From positions 16,465,089 to 16,529,088 of the forward strand of contig OX637405.1 of NCBI GenBank assembly GCA_951799425.1: a DNA stretch of 64,000 nt, read 5' to 3'. The notes below the pieces were generated by a model, which saw only the letters and a list, made by a program, of their open reading frames with translations, ran no database searches and had not been told where the DNA came from. The stretch is from Ilex aquifolium. Lineage: Eukaryota; Streptophyta; Magnoliopsida; Aquifoliales; Aquifoliaceae. Below, in pieces: positions 55,931 through 64,000 of this stretch; the first letter of the stretch is position 1; each line of letters opens with the position of its first letter. Both the position numbers and the translations under genes were made by a program.

Positions 55931-57584
55931 TGATTAACCCTAATTAATGTATAATTTAATTAAGTTAATAAGACAATTGTGTTAGTTAAACAAAGTTAAA
56001 CTAGTCAAAATAAGTCAAATTAGGGTTAGTATGTGAATTAGGGATAATGCATTAATTATTGTTCTTTTCAGGAGCCAATTGTGTCAAAACTACAAATTAC
56101 TTGGGGAGCCAATTATCAAGCTACAAACTATATGGTGCCAATTATTAAAGCAAAACAAAGGGGGATCAAAGTATAATTAAATGGCATCTTCTTGGGACTT
56201 GTAAAGAGCATCTCCTTGGGGCTTGTAAAGGGCATCTTTTGGTTGCCTATAAATACCACCCATTGGGTCTTGTAAAGATCATCTTTTTTCTATTGTATCA
56301 TCTTTCTTGTAAAGAGCACTTTTTGGTAATGGAAAACTCTCCAAGTAGTTATTGCTTTCTTTACTTTCTTGTATGATCTTGGTTGTGGAAAACCCTCCAA
56401 GTAGTTGTTGCTTTCTTTACTTTCTTGTATGATCTTGGTTATGGAAAACCCTCCAAGTAGTTATTGCTTTCTTTACTTTCTTGCATGATCTTGGTTGTGG
56501 AAAACCCTCCAAGTAGTTATTGCTTTCTTTACTTTCTTGTATTATTGCTTTCTTTTACTTCCATTGTTGAGCTTCCTTCTTCCCTTAGAGGAGTGAAACT
56601 CTTCCACTTTTCTAGAGCTTTACCAAAGCCGTGAAGGGTGGAACGTGATTCACTCATTCTTTGTCGAAGATCGGCTCCTTGTGTAATTTGTTTTTACCTT
56701 GTAATGCCTGTACTTGGAGGGATGAGCATCACTTACTTTTCTAGCTTTACCAAAGCAATGAAGAGTGAGTAGTTTCTCATTCACTCTTTAGCAAAAGGTG
56801 ATTGACTTGTATAAATTATCCGGAAGTTATATTTGTGCATTTTGTTTATCTCCAATCTTCATTTCTTCATTATGTCTCTTTTACATTATGTCTTTCTTGC
56901 TTAGCATGAGTAGCTAGATTTTAAGTTGGCTAATCCAAGGGAGACCTCCTCTTGGGTATGCTATTTCAACTCATTTTCTTTTTCTCTTCTCAGAGTACGA
57001 TGGTTCGGTTTGACTGGGTTGAGAGTGGATACGGTTGTGAGTCTTTGATATCCCATAGGCCTGGTCACGAGTTATGCTTGGATCCTCACCTCCATTTCGT
57101 TCCTAGCTTCCCACGAATCAATCGTTCATCTAAGGCTCTAAGCTCTATTCGAGGAAGGCTTTGAGTTGATTTGGGATTCCCATTGGAATGAACCCTTCGG
57201 ATTAGCCAACACTTGTTTTATTTCATTTTCATCAAAAACACAATCACAAAACTCAAACTCAAAAGATTTTACACTTTTCTCTTTCTTACCAAAATCACCT
57301 TCACACAATTCCCTTTCTTCCCTGATGAGACGACCTTGGAATACTTTTCCAAGTAAAACACGACATTCAAAAGACTCCCTGCGCTTGGGGAGCACTTTTG
57401 TTCACGCACACACTTTTGTTCATTTCGCACATTCCATTTCATACATTTCATTATATCCACCATTCTGTTGCCCTTTCTTTTGACATCACCCCAAGGGAGA
57501 CTGACACTCCCTTCACACCTACATCATATGCACATTGAGGGATGATATTAGGAGGTTAGGAACAACAACGGTTTTGGCCGAGCA
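55931..57584 (+). repeat. 5' LTR of the Athila element
   Basis: It starts TGATTAACCC and ends GGCCGAGCA, four bases before the primer site. The 3' ~700 bp match the solo LTR 12414-14307 and 1-1138; the 5' part does not match the solo LTR. A TATAAATA box at 56248-56255 marks the promoter. Confidence 0.82.
56331..56545. repeat. 56-bp tandem repeat, four copies, in the LTR
   Basis: Units start at 56331, 56387, 56443 and 56499, each 'ggaaaaccctccaagtagtt' plus 'gctttctttactttcttg' plus 'atgatcttggttgt', exactly 56 bases apart. They follow the TATA box by about 80 bases, so they would be in the transcript leader. Confidence 0.93.
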
Positions 57585-57588
57585 TTTT

Positions 57589-57606
57589 TGGTGCCGTTGC
57601 TGGGGA
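57589..57606 (+). other. Primer-binding site, tRNA-Asp type
   Basis: TGGTGCCGTTGCTGGGGA, two differences from the complement of the plant tRNA-Asp 3' end (TGGCGCCGTTGCCGGGGA). Spacer to LTR is TTTT. Confidence 0.88.
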
Positions 57607-57742
57607 AGGCAAGCGTTGAATCAAGAAGGTGATTTTCGGACAACGGAGGTAAGTTCCGTGATGTTCATCATGGGCTGAGGTACGTTGATCCTTGTATATA
57701 CTTTTGTTTGTTTGCAATTTCAATTGTAGATAGTTTTGTTAG

Positions 57743-59158
57743 ATGTGGGGACGGGACGAACTAAACCGACTAGTTAGACAACCTTTGGCCCCCGACATGA
57801 ACATTTACCAAGACCCACCCGAGAATGCGATTGATAATTTTGAGGATATGGATGCCAACCCCAATGTGCAAAGGGGTGGGGGAGTGCAAGAACCTGGAAT
57901 GCCCCATCCACGAATGCAATTACCCCCTCCTAGAAATGAAGGGAACAATATTCAAATTGATCCTCCGACGATGTCAATGCGGGAATTCCTTCAACCAACC
58001 CGCACCACCACACCTTCATGCATCCACCTTCCAGTCCAGGCTCATCTGTTTATAGTTAAACCAGGGATGTTGCAATTACTTCCTACTTTTCACGGAATTG
58101 AGAATGAGAACCCCTATTCTCATATAAGAGACTTTGAGGAAATAGTTGCAACCTTTCTCCCCAATCACAATATGGAAGAGATAGCAAGAATAAAATTGTT
58201 CCCTTTTTCCCTGACTGATAAGGCAAAAACTTGGCTTCATTCCTTGAGATCCCGGACCGTGACATCATGGGGACAAATTATTTTCGTGTTTTTGAACAAG
58301 TTTTTTCCGGTGCATAAAACCACCACCCTAAAGAAGCAAATTCAAAATTTTTCTGAGCTGCCCAATGAACAATTCTATCACTGCTGGGAACGATACAAGG
58401 ATTTGCTACAATCCATTCCACACCATGGCTTTGAACCATGGCAAATGGTGAGTTTCTTCTATGAAGGAATCACACCAGGCCATCGACAGTTCATCGATAT
58501 GATGTGCAATGGGGAGTTTTTGAGCAAAAACCCTGATGAGGCCTTAGATTATTTTGATGCATTGGCGGAAAATGCACAGTCATGGGACATCACTAATCCC
58601 ACCGATGTACCAAGGTCTTCCCCTCAAGGGAGTAGCCAAACTCATAGGGGAGGGATTTATGACTTAAGTGACCGGGAGAACCTACTTTCAAAAATTGCCA
58701 AATTATCTAGGAAGGTTGAGAGCCTTGAGATCAATAGGAGGCAAGAGGTGTCACAAGTGTCAAAGGCTGAGGAATTTTGCTCAATATGTGAGAATGTGGA
58801 GCATTCCACATCGGAGTGCCCCAACATTCCGGCGCTTAAGGAAGCATATCATGAGCAAGTCCATGCATTTAACAAACCAAGGCAATCATTCTCTCCTCAC
58901 TCAAACACGTATAATTCGGGTTGGAGTAATCACCCAAATTTTAGTTGGAGGAATGAGAATCCCACGCCACATGGTTCAATTGCACATACACCTCCCGTGC
59001 CTCCTAAGCAAGGTCAATACCAAAATCAATACCAAGGCCAAGGACAAGCGTCTAGCTCCCAATACCCCTGGTCCAATCCGCAAGGGTATTCATCCAAAGC
59101 CAAACCACCTTTAACAACAACATCTCGGCTCAACTCACAAAAATTACCAATGCCATAG
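57743..59158 (+). CDS. gag: Athila gag polyprotein, N-terminal frame
   Basis: 471 codons from ATG 57743, 136 bases after the primer site. Residues ~1-110 are a proline-rich lead. From ~112 begins the retrotransposon gag domain (LPTFHGIENENP, FPFSLTDKAKTW) to about 260. A coiled stretch is near 310-335. A CCHC zinc knuckle (CSICENVEHSTSEC) is at 346-359, and a Q/P-rich tail follows. It would form the virus-like particle and bind RNA. The frame ends in TAG just where the next frame begins. The sequence between 59100 and 59160 reads on sensibly in the other frame (AQLTKITNAIG), so a 1-base frameshift separates gag from protease; Athila elements normally encode both in one frame. Confidence 0.88.
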   Translation: MWGRDELNRLVRQPLAPDMNIYQDPPENAIDNFEDMDANPNVQRGGGVQEPGMPHPRMQLPPPRNEGNNIQIDPPTMSMREFLQPTRTTTPSCIHLPVQAHLFIVKPGMLQLLPTFHGIENENPYSHIRDFEEIVATFLPNHNMEEIARIKLFPFSLTDKAKTWLHSLRSRTVTSWGQIIFVFLNKFFPVHKTTTLKKQIQNFSELPNEQFYHCWERYKDLLQSIPHHGFEPWQMVSFFYEGITPGHRQFIDMMCNGEFLSKNPDEALDYFDALAENAQSWDITNPTDVPRSSPQGSSQTHRGGIYDLSDRENLLSKIAKLSRKVESLEINRRQEVSQVSKAEEFCSICENVEHSTSECPNIPALKEAYHEQVHAFNKPRQSFSPHSNTYNSGWSNHPNFSWRNENPTPHGSIAHTPPVPPKQGQYQNQYQGQGQASSSQYPWSNPQGYSSKAKPPLTTTSRLNSQKLPMP

Positions 59159-59160
59159 GG

Positions 59161-60213
59161 GTGTCACAACAAGAGAAGGGGAAATTCCCCACTCAACCCC
59201 AAGAAAACCCTAAGGGGCAACATGACATTGAGTCATTCGACCCCATCAAAGAGAGTTGTGAGCAACTCAAAGCTGTCACCACCCTCCGTAGTGGCAAAGA
59301 AATTGACAAAATCATTTTGCCAACGGTCTTACCCAAGACTACATTGCCAAAAGGAAAAGATATCTTGGGTGACGCCTACAAGGGTGAGGTGAGTAAAGAG
59401 AAAGAAAGAGAGGTTGTTGAGAAAGAAAAATTAAGTGATGATTGTGTGTTTATTCCTCCCATGCCTGCCCCTTTCCCGAGTCGTTTGAAGCCACCTGTCA
59501 AGGTGGCTAATTATGCTGATATTTTGGAAATGTTTAAGCAGGTGAAGATTAACATTCCACTCCTCGACGCCATCAAGCAAATACCATCGTGTGCTAAAAT
59601 TTTGAAGGATCTATGCACAGTGAATAGGAGATTGAATGTCCGGAAGAAAGCATTCTTAACCAAACAAGTTAGCTCAATATTGAGGAGCAATACTCCTCCA
59701 AAATTCAAAGACCCTGGCTGTCCAACAATTGCCATCACCATAGGGAATTGCCGGGTGGAACAAGCAATACTTGACTTGGGGGCGAGTGTCAATCTCCTTC
59801 CCTATTCAGTGTATCAGCAACTCAAGCTTGAGGAGTTGAAGCCCACCTCAATTACGCTTCAATTAGCGGATCGTAGCATCCGCACACCAAGGGGAGTAGT
59901 GGAAGATATCTTGGTTCAAATTGATAAATTTTACTTTCCCGTCGATTTTATTGTGCTAGATACACATCCTGTTGCTAACCTTAGTTCCCAGATCCCCGTT
60001 ATACTTGGACGACCCTTCCTTGCTACGTCTAATGCTGTGATAAATTGCAGGAGCAGTCTAATGAAGTTGGCGTTTGGGAACATGACAATGGAGCTCAATG
60101 TATTCAACTTGGCAAAGCAACCGGGTGATAATGAGGAAGTAAGTGAGGTTAGTAGAATCGACACCTTGGTTGAGGAGCACTTGGAGTTGGAGAGGATGTT
60201 GAAATTCAAGTAA
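59161..60213 (+). CDS. Athila linker and aspartic protease frame
   Basis: 350 codons open in the frame shifted relative to gag. The first codon here is GTG, so this is not an independent gene but the continuation of gag-pol. Contents: VSQQEKGKFPTQ, RSGKEI near 40, FPSRLK near 105, QVKINIPLLDAIK near 127-140, CTVNRRLNVRKKAF near 157-170, then the protease active site LDLGAS with Asp at 205 and a flap-side GRPFLATSNAVI near 285. A TAA at 60211-60213 ends it; the same frame continues to about 60390 with typical Athila residues, so the stop is a point lesion. Confidence 0.82.
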   Translation: MSQQEKGKFPTQPQENPKGQHDIESFDPIKESCEQLKAVTTLRSGKEIDKIILPTVLPKTTLPKGKDILGDAYKGEVSKEKEREVVEKEKLSDDCVFIPPMPAPFPSRLKPPVKVANYADILEMFKQVKINIPLLDAIKQIPSCAKILKDLCTVNRRLNVRKKAFLTKQVSSILRSNTPPKFKDPGCPTIAITIGNCRVEQAILDLGASVNLLPYSVYQQLKLEELKPTSITLQLADRSIRTPRGVVEDILVQIDKFYFPVDFIVLDTHPVANLSSQIPVILGRPFLATSNAVINCRSSLMKLAFGNMTMELNVFNLAKQPGDNEEVSEVSRIDTLVEEHLELERMLKFK

Positions 60214-60222
60214 GAAAGAGTT

Positions 60223-60429
60223 GTGGATCTTGAGGAGTTAGATGAGAAAGACGAGTTAGGAGAATTGAAAGGGATGGGACGTTGGATCCCTACATTCGAA
60301 GAGTTACCCCAACAAGAAAAGAAATTTTTTCCGTCACATGAACAAAAGCCAAACCTGGAGTTGAAGCCGTTACCCTCCCATTTGAAGTATCTATCTTGGC
60401 GATGGAGAAACATTCCCGGTGGTCATTAG
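60223..60429 (+). pseudogene. Spacer between protease and RT, after the stop
   Basis: The protease frame resumes here for 68 codons ([25 protein letters not shown]) and then loses sense near 60390 ([10 protein letters not shown] then stop), where the meaning passes to the frame of 60419. A frameshift near 60385-60400 is the third lesion of the element. Confidence 0.7.
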
Positions 60430-63205
60430 CTCTACGCTGAACATGGAACATGAAAAAGAACTCTTGGAGGTATTGAGAAAACATAAAGGAGCAATTGGGT
60501 GGACCATTGTGGATATCAAGGGGATAAGCCCTCTCATTTGCACCCATCGCATATATCTTGAGGAGGATTCCAAACATTCTCGACAACCACAAAGACGGTT
60601 GCACCCCATCATGAAGGAGGTGGTGAGGGATGAGGTTCTAAAACTACTTGATGTGGGGATCATTTTTCCAATTGCCGATAGTAAGTGGGTTAGCCCCACG
60701 CAAGTAGTACCTAAGAAATCCGGAGTTACGGTGGTTGAGAATGAGCTTATACCTACAAGAGTGATCACTAGATGGAGGGTGTGCATTGATTACCGAAAGT
60801 TGAACGCTTGCACAAGAAAAGACCACTTCCCATTGCCATTCCTCGATCAAGTTCTAGAACGAGTAGCGGGTCATCTATTCTACTGCTTTTTAGATGGATA
60901 CTCCGGCTACAATCAGATTGAGATTGCTTTGGAGGATCAAGAGAAGACCACCTTCACGTGCCCCTATGGTACCTTTGCCTATCGCCGCATGCCATTTGGA
61001 CTATGCAATGCTCCGGGGACTTTTCAACGTTGTATGATGGGGATTTTCAGTGACATGGTGGAAAAGATAGTGGAGGTCTTTATGGATGACTTTTCAGTGT
61101 TTGGGAATTCATTTGAGGGATGTTTGGCAAACTTGGAGAAAGTTCTAACAAGATGTGAGGAGAAGAATCTAGTCTTGAATTGGGAAAAGTGTCACTTTAT
61201 GGTGACAAAAGGAATTGTGCTTGGCCGTATAGTTTCGGCAAGGGGTATTGAAGTCGAAAAATCCAAGGTGGAGGCCATCTCCAACCTCCCCACGCCGAGA
61301 GCCATCAAAGGCATCCGGTCGTTTTTGGGTCATGTGGGGTTTTATCGTCGATTCATAAAGAATTTCAGTGAATTGACCCGACCCTTGACCAACCTGCTGT
61401 CTAAGGAGGTCCCATTCGAGTGGTCGGATGATTGTGAGGCATCCTTTAAAAAAATTAAAAGCATGCTAGTCACACCTCCGATCATGCGACCACCCAATTG
61501 GGATCTACCTTTTGAACTCATGTGCGACGCAAGTGATTATGTGGTCGGTGCAGTGCTCGGTCAAAGGGAGGAAAATAGACCGTATGTGATACACTATGCT
61601 AGCAAAACACTGAATGAGGCTCAGAAGAATTACGCTACCATCGAGAAAGAGTTGCTAGCGGTAGTGTTTGCCTTAGATAAATTTCGTTCTTACATCATTG
61701 GTTCACCTATTGTTGTCTTTATTGATCACTCTGCTTTGAAGTATTTGTTGTCTAAGCAGGATGCAAAACCAAGACTCATTAGGTGGATACTCCTCCTACA
61801 AGAATTCGACTTAACGATCAAGGACAAGAAAGGAGTCGAGAACGTGGTGGTTGATCATTTATCCCAACTTGTGGTGCAAGAGGACGAAGAGCACATTCCT
61901 ATCCTTGACTTTTTCCCTGACAAGCATTTGCTTTCAATTCATTCTATATGTCCTTGGTATTCTGATATATGTAACTATCTTGCAACAGGACATATACCAC
62001 CGCAATGGAGCCCAGAAGATCGAGGACGATTTATGGCAGATGTGAAGTACTTTTACTTCGACAACCCGTACATGTTCAAGTACTGGCCCGACCAAGTCAT
62101 GAGAAGATGTGTACCTGAGAATGAACAACGGGACGTCCTTGCATTTTGCCATTCACAAGCATGCAGTGGACATTTTTCAAGGAAAAAGACTTCGGTTAAA
62201 ATTCTCCAATCAGGTTTTTACTGGCCCTCTCTTATCAAAGATTGTGTTTCGTTTTGTAAGGGATGCGAGAAATGCCAACGTTTGGGTAGTGTGACCCGAA
62301 TAAACATGATGCCCCTTTCCCTTGTGCTTGTCATAGAAATATTCGACTGTTGGGGCATCGACTTCATGGGTCCTTTCCCTATGTCATTTGGTTATTTGTA
62401 CATCCTCCTGGCAGTGGACTATGTGTCTAAGTGGGTGGAGGCTATCCCGACCAAGACTAATGACCACCGGGTCGTAGTCAAGTTTCTCAAAGAGAACATC
62501 TTTTCGAGGTTTGGGATGCCTCGTGCAATAATAAGTGATGGTGGATCACATTTCTGTAATAGGCCATTTGCATCTCTAATGTTCAAATATGGCGTCACTC
62601 ACAAAGTATCCACTGCCTATCACCCACAAACAAATGGCCAAGCCGAGCTAGCCAATAAGGAGATCAAAAACATTCTAGAAAAAACGGATAACCCAAATAG
62701 GAAGGATTGGTCCGATAGATTGACCGATGCCCTATGGGCATACCACACTGCCTTTAAAACTGTTTTGGGCATGTCTCCCTACCGGCTTGTCTATGGAAAG
62801 GCTTGCCACCTGCCAGTCGAAATGGAACACAAGGCCTATTGGGCCATTAAAACTTTAAATTTTAATTTGAGAATGGCTGGTGATCATAGGAAGTTAGAGC
62901 TGAATGAGTTGGAAGAGATTCGACGAGATGCGTATGAGAGCTCCAAAATCTCAAAGGAACGGGCTAAAATATTTCATGATAATTCCATCATACGGAAATC
63001 ATTCGAGCCCGGCCAAAAAGTGCTCTTATACAATTCTCGCCTCTCAATTTTTCAGGGAAAACTCCGATCCCGTTGGGATGGCCCCTATCTTGTCAAGGTG
63101 GCCTACCCCAACGGAGCTGTTGAGGTGACAAACCCTGAGAATGGCCAGACATTCAAGGTCAATGGCCAAAGACTTAAGCCATTCTTTGAGGGTTTTGAAG
63201 GATAG
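60419..63205 (+). CDS. pol: Athila pol: reverse transcriptase, RNase H, integrase
   Basis: 928 codons without interruption, beginning upstream of the RT in a read-through frame (first codon is GTG, so it depends on the frames before it). [16 protein letters not shown] near 25-38, CIDYRKLN near 122, catalytic FMDD at 221-224. RNase [11 protein letters not shown] near 368, [10 protein letters not shown] near 408. Integrase: zinc-binding H/H/C/C ([17 protein letters not shown]) near 580-620, catalytic Asp648 (GIDFMG), Asp707 (ISDGG) and Glu743 (GQAELANKE), spacing D58D and D35E. The C-terminal domain ends [10 protein letters not shown]. All catalytic residues are present, so this protein could be active if the upstream frameshifts were bypassed; this is inference. 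It ends TAG 63203-63205. Confidence 0.92.
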   Translation: MVISSTLNMEHEKELLEVLRKHKGAIGWTIVDIKGISPLICTHRIYLEEDSKHSRQPQRRLHPIMKEVVRDEVLKLLDVGIIFPIADSKWVSPTQVVPKKSGVTVVENELIPTRVITRWRVCIDYRKLNACTRKDHFPLPFLDQVLERVAGHLFYCFLDGYSGYNQIEIALEDQEKTTFTCPYGTFAYRRMPFGLCNAPGTFQRCMMGIFSDMVEKIVEVFMDDFSVFGNSFEGCLANLEKVLTRCEEKNLVLNWEKCHFMVTKGIVLGRIVSARGIEVEKSKVEAISNLPTPRAIKGIRSFLGHVGFYRRFIKNFSELTRPLTNLLSKEVPFEWSDDCEASFKKIKSMLVTPPIMRPPNWDLPFELMCDASDYVVGAVLGQREENRPYVIHYASKTLNEAQKNYATIEKELLAVVFALDKFRSYIIGSPIVVFIDHSALKYLLSKQDAKPRLIRWILLLQEFDLTIKDKKGVENVVVDHLSQLVVQEDEEHIPILDFFPDKHLLSIHSICPWYSDICNYLATGHIPPQWSPEDRGRFMADVKYFYFDNPYMFKYWPDQVMRRCVPENEQRDVLAFCHSQACSGHFSRKKTSVKILQSGFYWPSLIKDCVSFCKGCEKCQRLGSVTRINMMPLSLVLVIEIFDCWGIDFMGPFPMSFGYLYILLAVDYVSKWVEAIPTKTNDHRVVVKFLKENIFSRFGMPRAIISDGGSHFCNRPFASLMFKYGVTHKVSTAYHPQTNGQAELANKEIKNILEKTDNPNRKDWSDRLTDALWAYHTAFKTVLGMSPYRLVYGKACHLPVEMEHKAYWAIKTLNFNLRMAGDHRKLELNELEEIRRDAYESSKISKERAKIFHDNSIIRKSFEPGQKVLLYNSRLSIFQGKLRSRWDGPYLVKVAYPNGAVEVTNPENGQTFKVNGQRLKPFFEGFEG

Positions 63206-64000
63206 GAGGTGGAGGAGGAGTTAACGGATCCGGTATATCCGGAATTCGTGGAGGAGTAACCAGTTTTTATGTTTTTTAGTGTACAGTCCTTTTATTTATT
63301 CATATTATTTTTATTTTTCGTGTTACTTACTTGGTCGTATAGCAATTTTTTTTAGTTTCAGATACTGATGCGTTAGTCAAAGCTCAAGTGCAAGGTGTTC
63401 TCTAACCCTACTCATTTTTTTTATTGTCCGTAATTGAATATCATATTTTTTTTGTTGCATTGAAGACAATGCATGAATCAAGTTGGAGGGTGAGGTGCAC
63501 CATTTGCATTCTACACCAATTTTGTAGGAATATTCCGCGCGAATATTTGCCCTTGCCGACACTCTTTTTAAAAAAAAAAAAAAACCCCAACCCACTGGGA
63601 TGCCTTTATAAGGTCTCCAACCCTTTTTCCCTTTTCCCCCATCCACCGGTCTTGGCCCCCCCTTCTTCTTCTTTTATTCTTTTTTTCTTCTTCTTCTTCT
63701 TTGTTGTTCTCTCTGTTCTCTGTAAAAACAACCCACCCCCTGCAAATCCATGACCATTTACCCCGAAGACCCAGTCCTTTGTTTAATAATTTGCCTTATA
63801 TGTTTGTATTTGTACATGGGTGTTCTTCTTCTGCTCGCACTTAGGGTGAGGGGTTTCCAGCCTAACCCAGATCTCCCTAGAGATGATTAATTATTGTGTT
63901 TTGTTTGTAGGTCTTGGCAGATGAACAGATCTCTACCTCACAACCTCATTTCCAAACTCCATACACTGGTAAATTCGAAACATTGGGGACAATGTTCAAT
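63206..64000 (+). other. Athila 3' internal region (up to window end)
   Basis: Non-coding, with an A-tract at 63570-63583 and CT-rich runs around 63650-63720. The last bases read ATTGGGGACAATGTTCAAT, a sequence common shortly after pol in Athila-type elements. The polypurine tract and 3' LTR are expected beyond 64000. Confidence 0.6.

Larger units (their letters stand above)
55931..64000 (+). mobile_element. Athila-type Ty3/gypsy element, near-intact, 3' end outside window
   Basis: 5' LTR 55931-57584, tRNA-Asp primer site 57589-57606, gag 57743-59158, protease frame 59161-60213, RT-RNase H-integrase 60419-63205, 3' internal region to 64000. Frames are long with few lesions, so this is by far the youngest large element here. 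It inserted into the gag of the Tekay/Del-like element. The likely target duplication is GTGGA at 55926-55930; its partner is outside the window. No env-like frame is visible up to 64000. Confidence 0.9.

Noticed and set aside
60290..60786. Minus-strand frames of 104-131 codons opposite Athila pol
   Set aside because: They overlap conserved RT coding on the plus strand and are shadows of it.
55931..64000. Env-like third gene after pol, as in some Athila elements
   Set aside because: No frame longer than about 110 codons lies between 63205 and 64000; if present it is outside the window.

Overview
The window comes from the nuclear genome of a flowering plant with a large, retrotransposon-rich genome, probably a eudicot (inference; species not identifiable from this sequence). 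The evidence is one intron-split plant aquaporin gene of the SIP1 class and many plant-type LTR retrotransposons of the Athila, Tat-like and chromovirus lineages. Plant-type MITEs and a hAT element with its 8-bp target duplication point the same way. No bacterial, organellar, tRNA, rRNA or CRISPR feature was seen.

Layout. 1-7760: an Athila-type LTR fragment on + joined head-on to a decayed Athila element on -. 7760-9640: retroelement scraps and a MITE. 9640-18235: a decayed Tat-like gag/LTR relic present as two opposed arms, split by a solo Athila LTR (12414-14307, TSD GCGAG) and a solo chromovirus LTR (14979-17647, TSD GTAGC). 18684-39741: the only recognisable host gene, a SIP1 aquaporin with three exons (97+91+48 codons, 236 aa). 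Its intron 1 (1.6 kb) holds two nested MITEs. Its intron 2 (18.8 kb) holds a 7.0-kb Reina-like chromovirus (21483-28484) that contains a second LTR element (23146-27723). It also holds a Harbinger-like TTA element that itself contains a solo chromovirus LTR (30971-33365, TSD CATGG), and two further TIR elements.

39742-47414: intergenic DNA with another TIR element and a 2.7-kb non-autonomous hAT element (42397-45121, 8-bp TSD) that carries gene-like spliced exons. A minisatellite and a long T/G homopolymer follow. 47415-51345: an Athila-type LTR split by a minus-strand solo chromovirus LTR (48789-51154, TSD AATAT). 52019-55930: the 5' LTR, primer site and mutated gag of a Tekay/Del-like chromovirus. 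This is interrupted at 55931 by a much younger Athila element that runs to the window end: 5' LTR, tRNA-Asp primer site, gag, protease, and an intact RT-RNase H-integrase frame. Its 3' LTR lies outside.

The window reads mainly as layered insertions, most layers datable relative to each other through matching target-site duplications. The aquaporin gene keeps its splice sites and reading frame despite its loaded introns. I found no clear new multi-gene system. The most unusual signals are the gene fragment inside the hAT element, the ACCGGT-cored palindromic arrays recurring in unrelated LTR families, and the inverted Tat relic.
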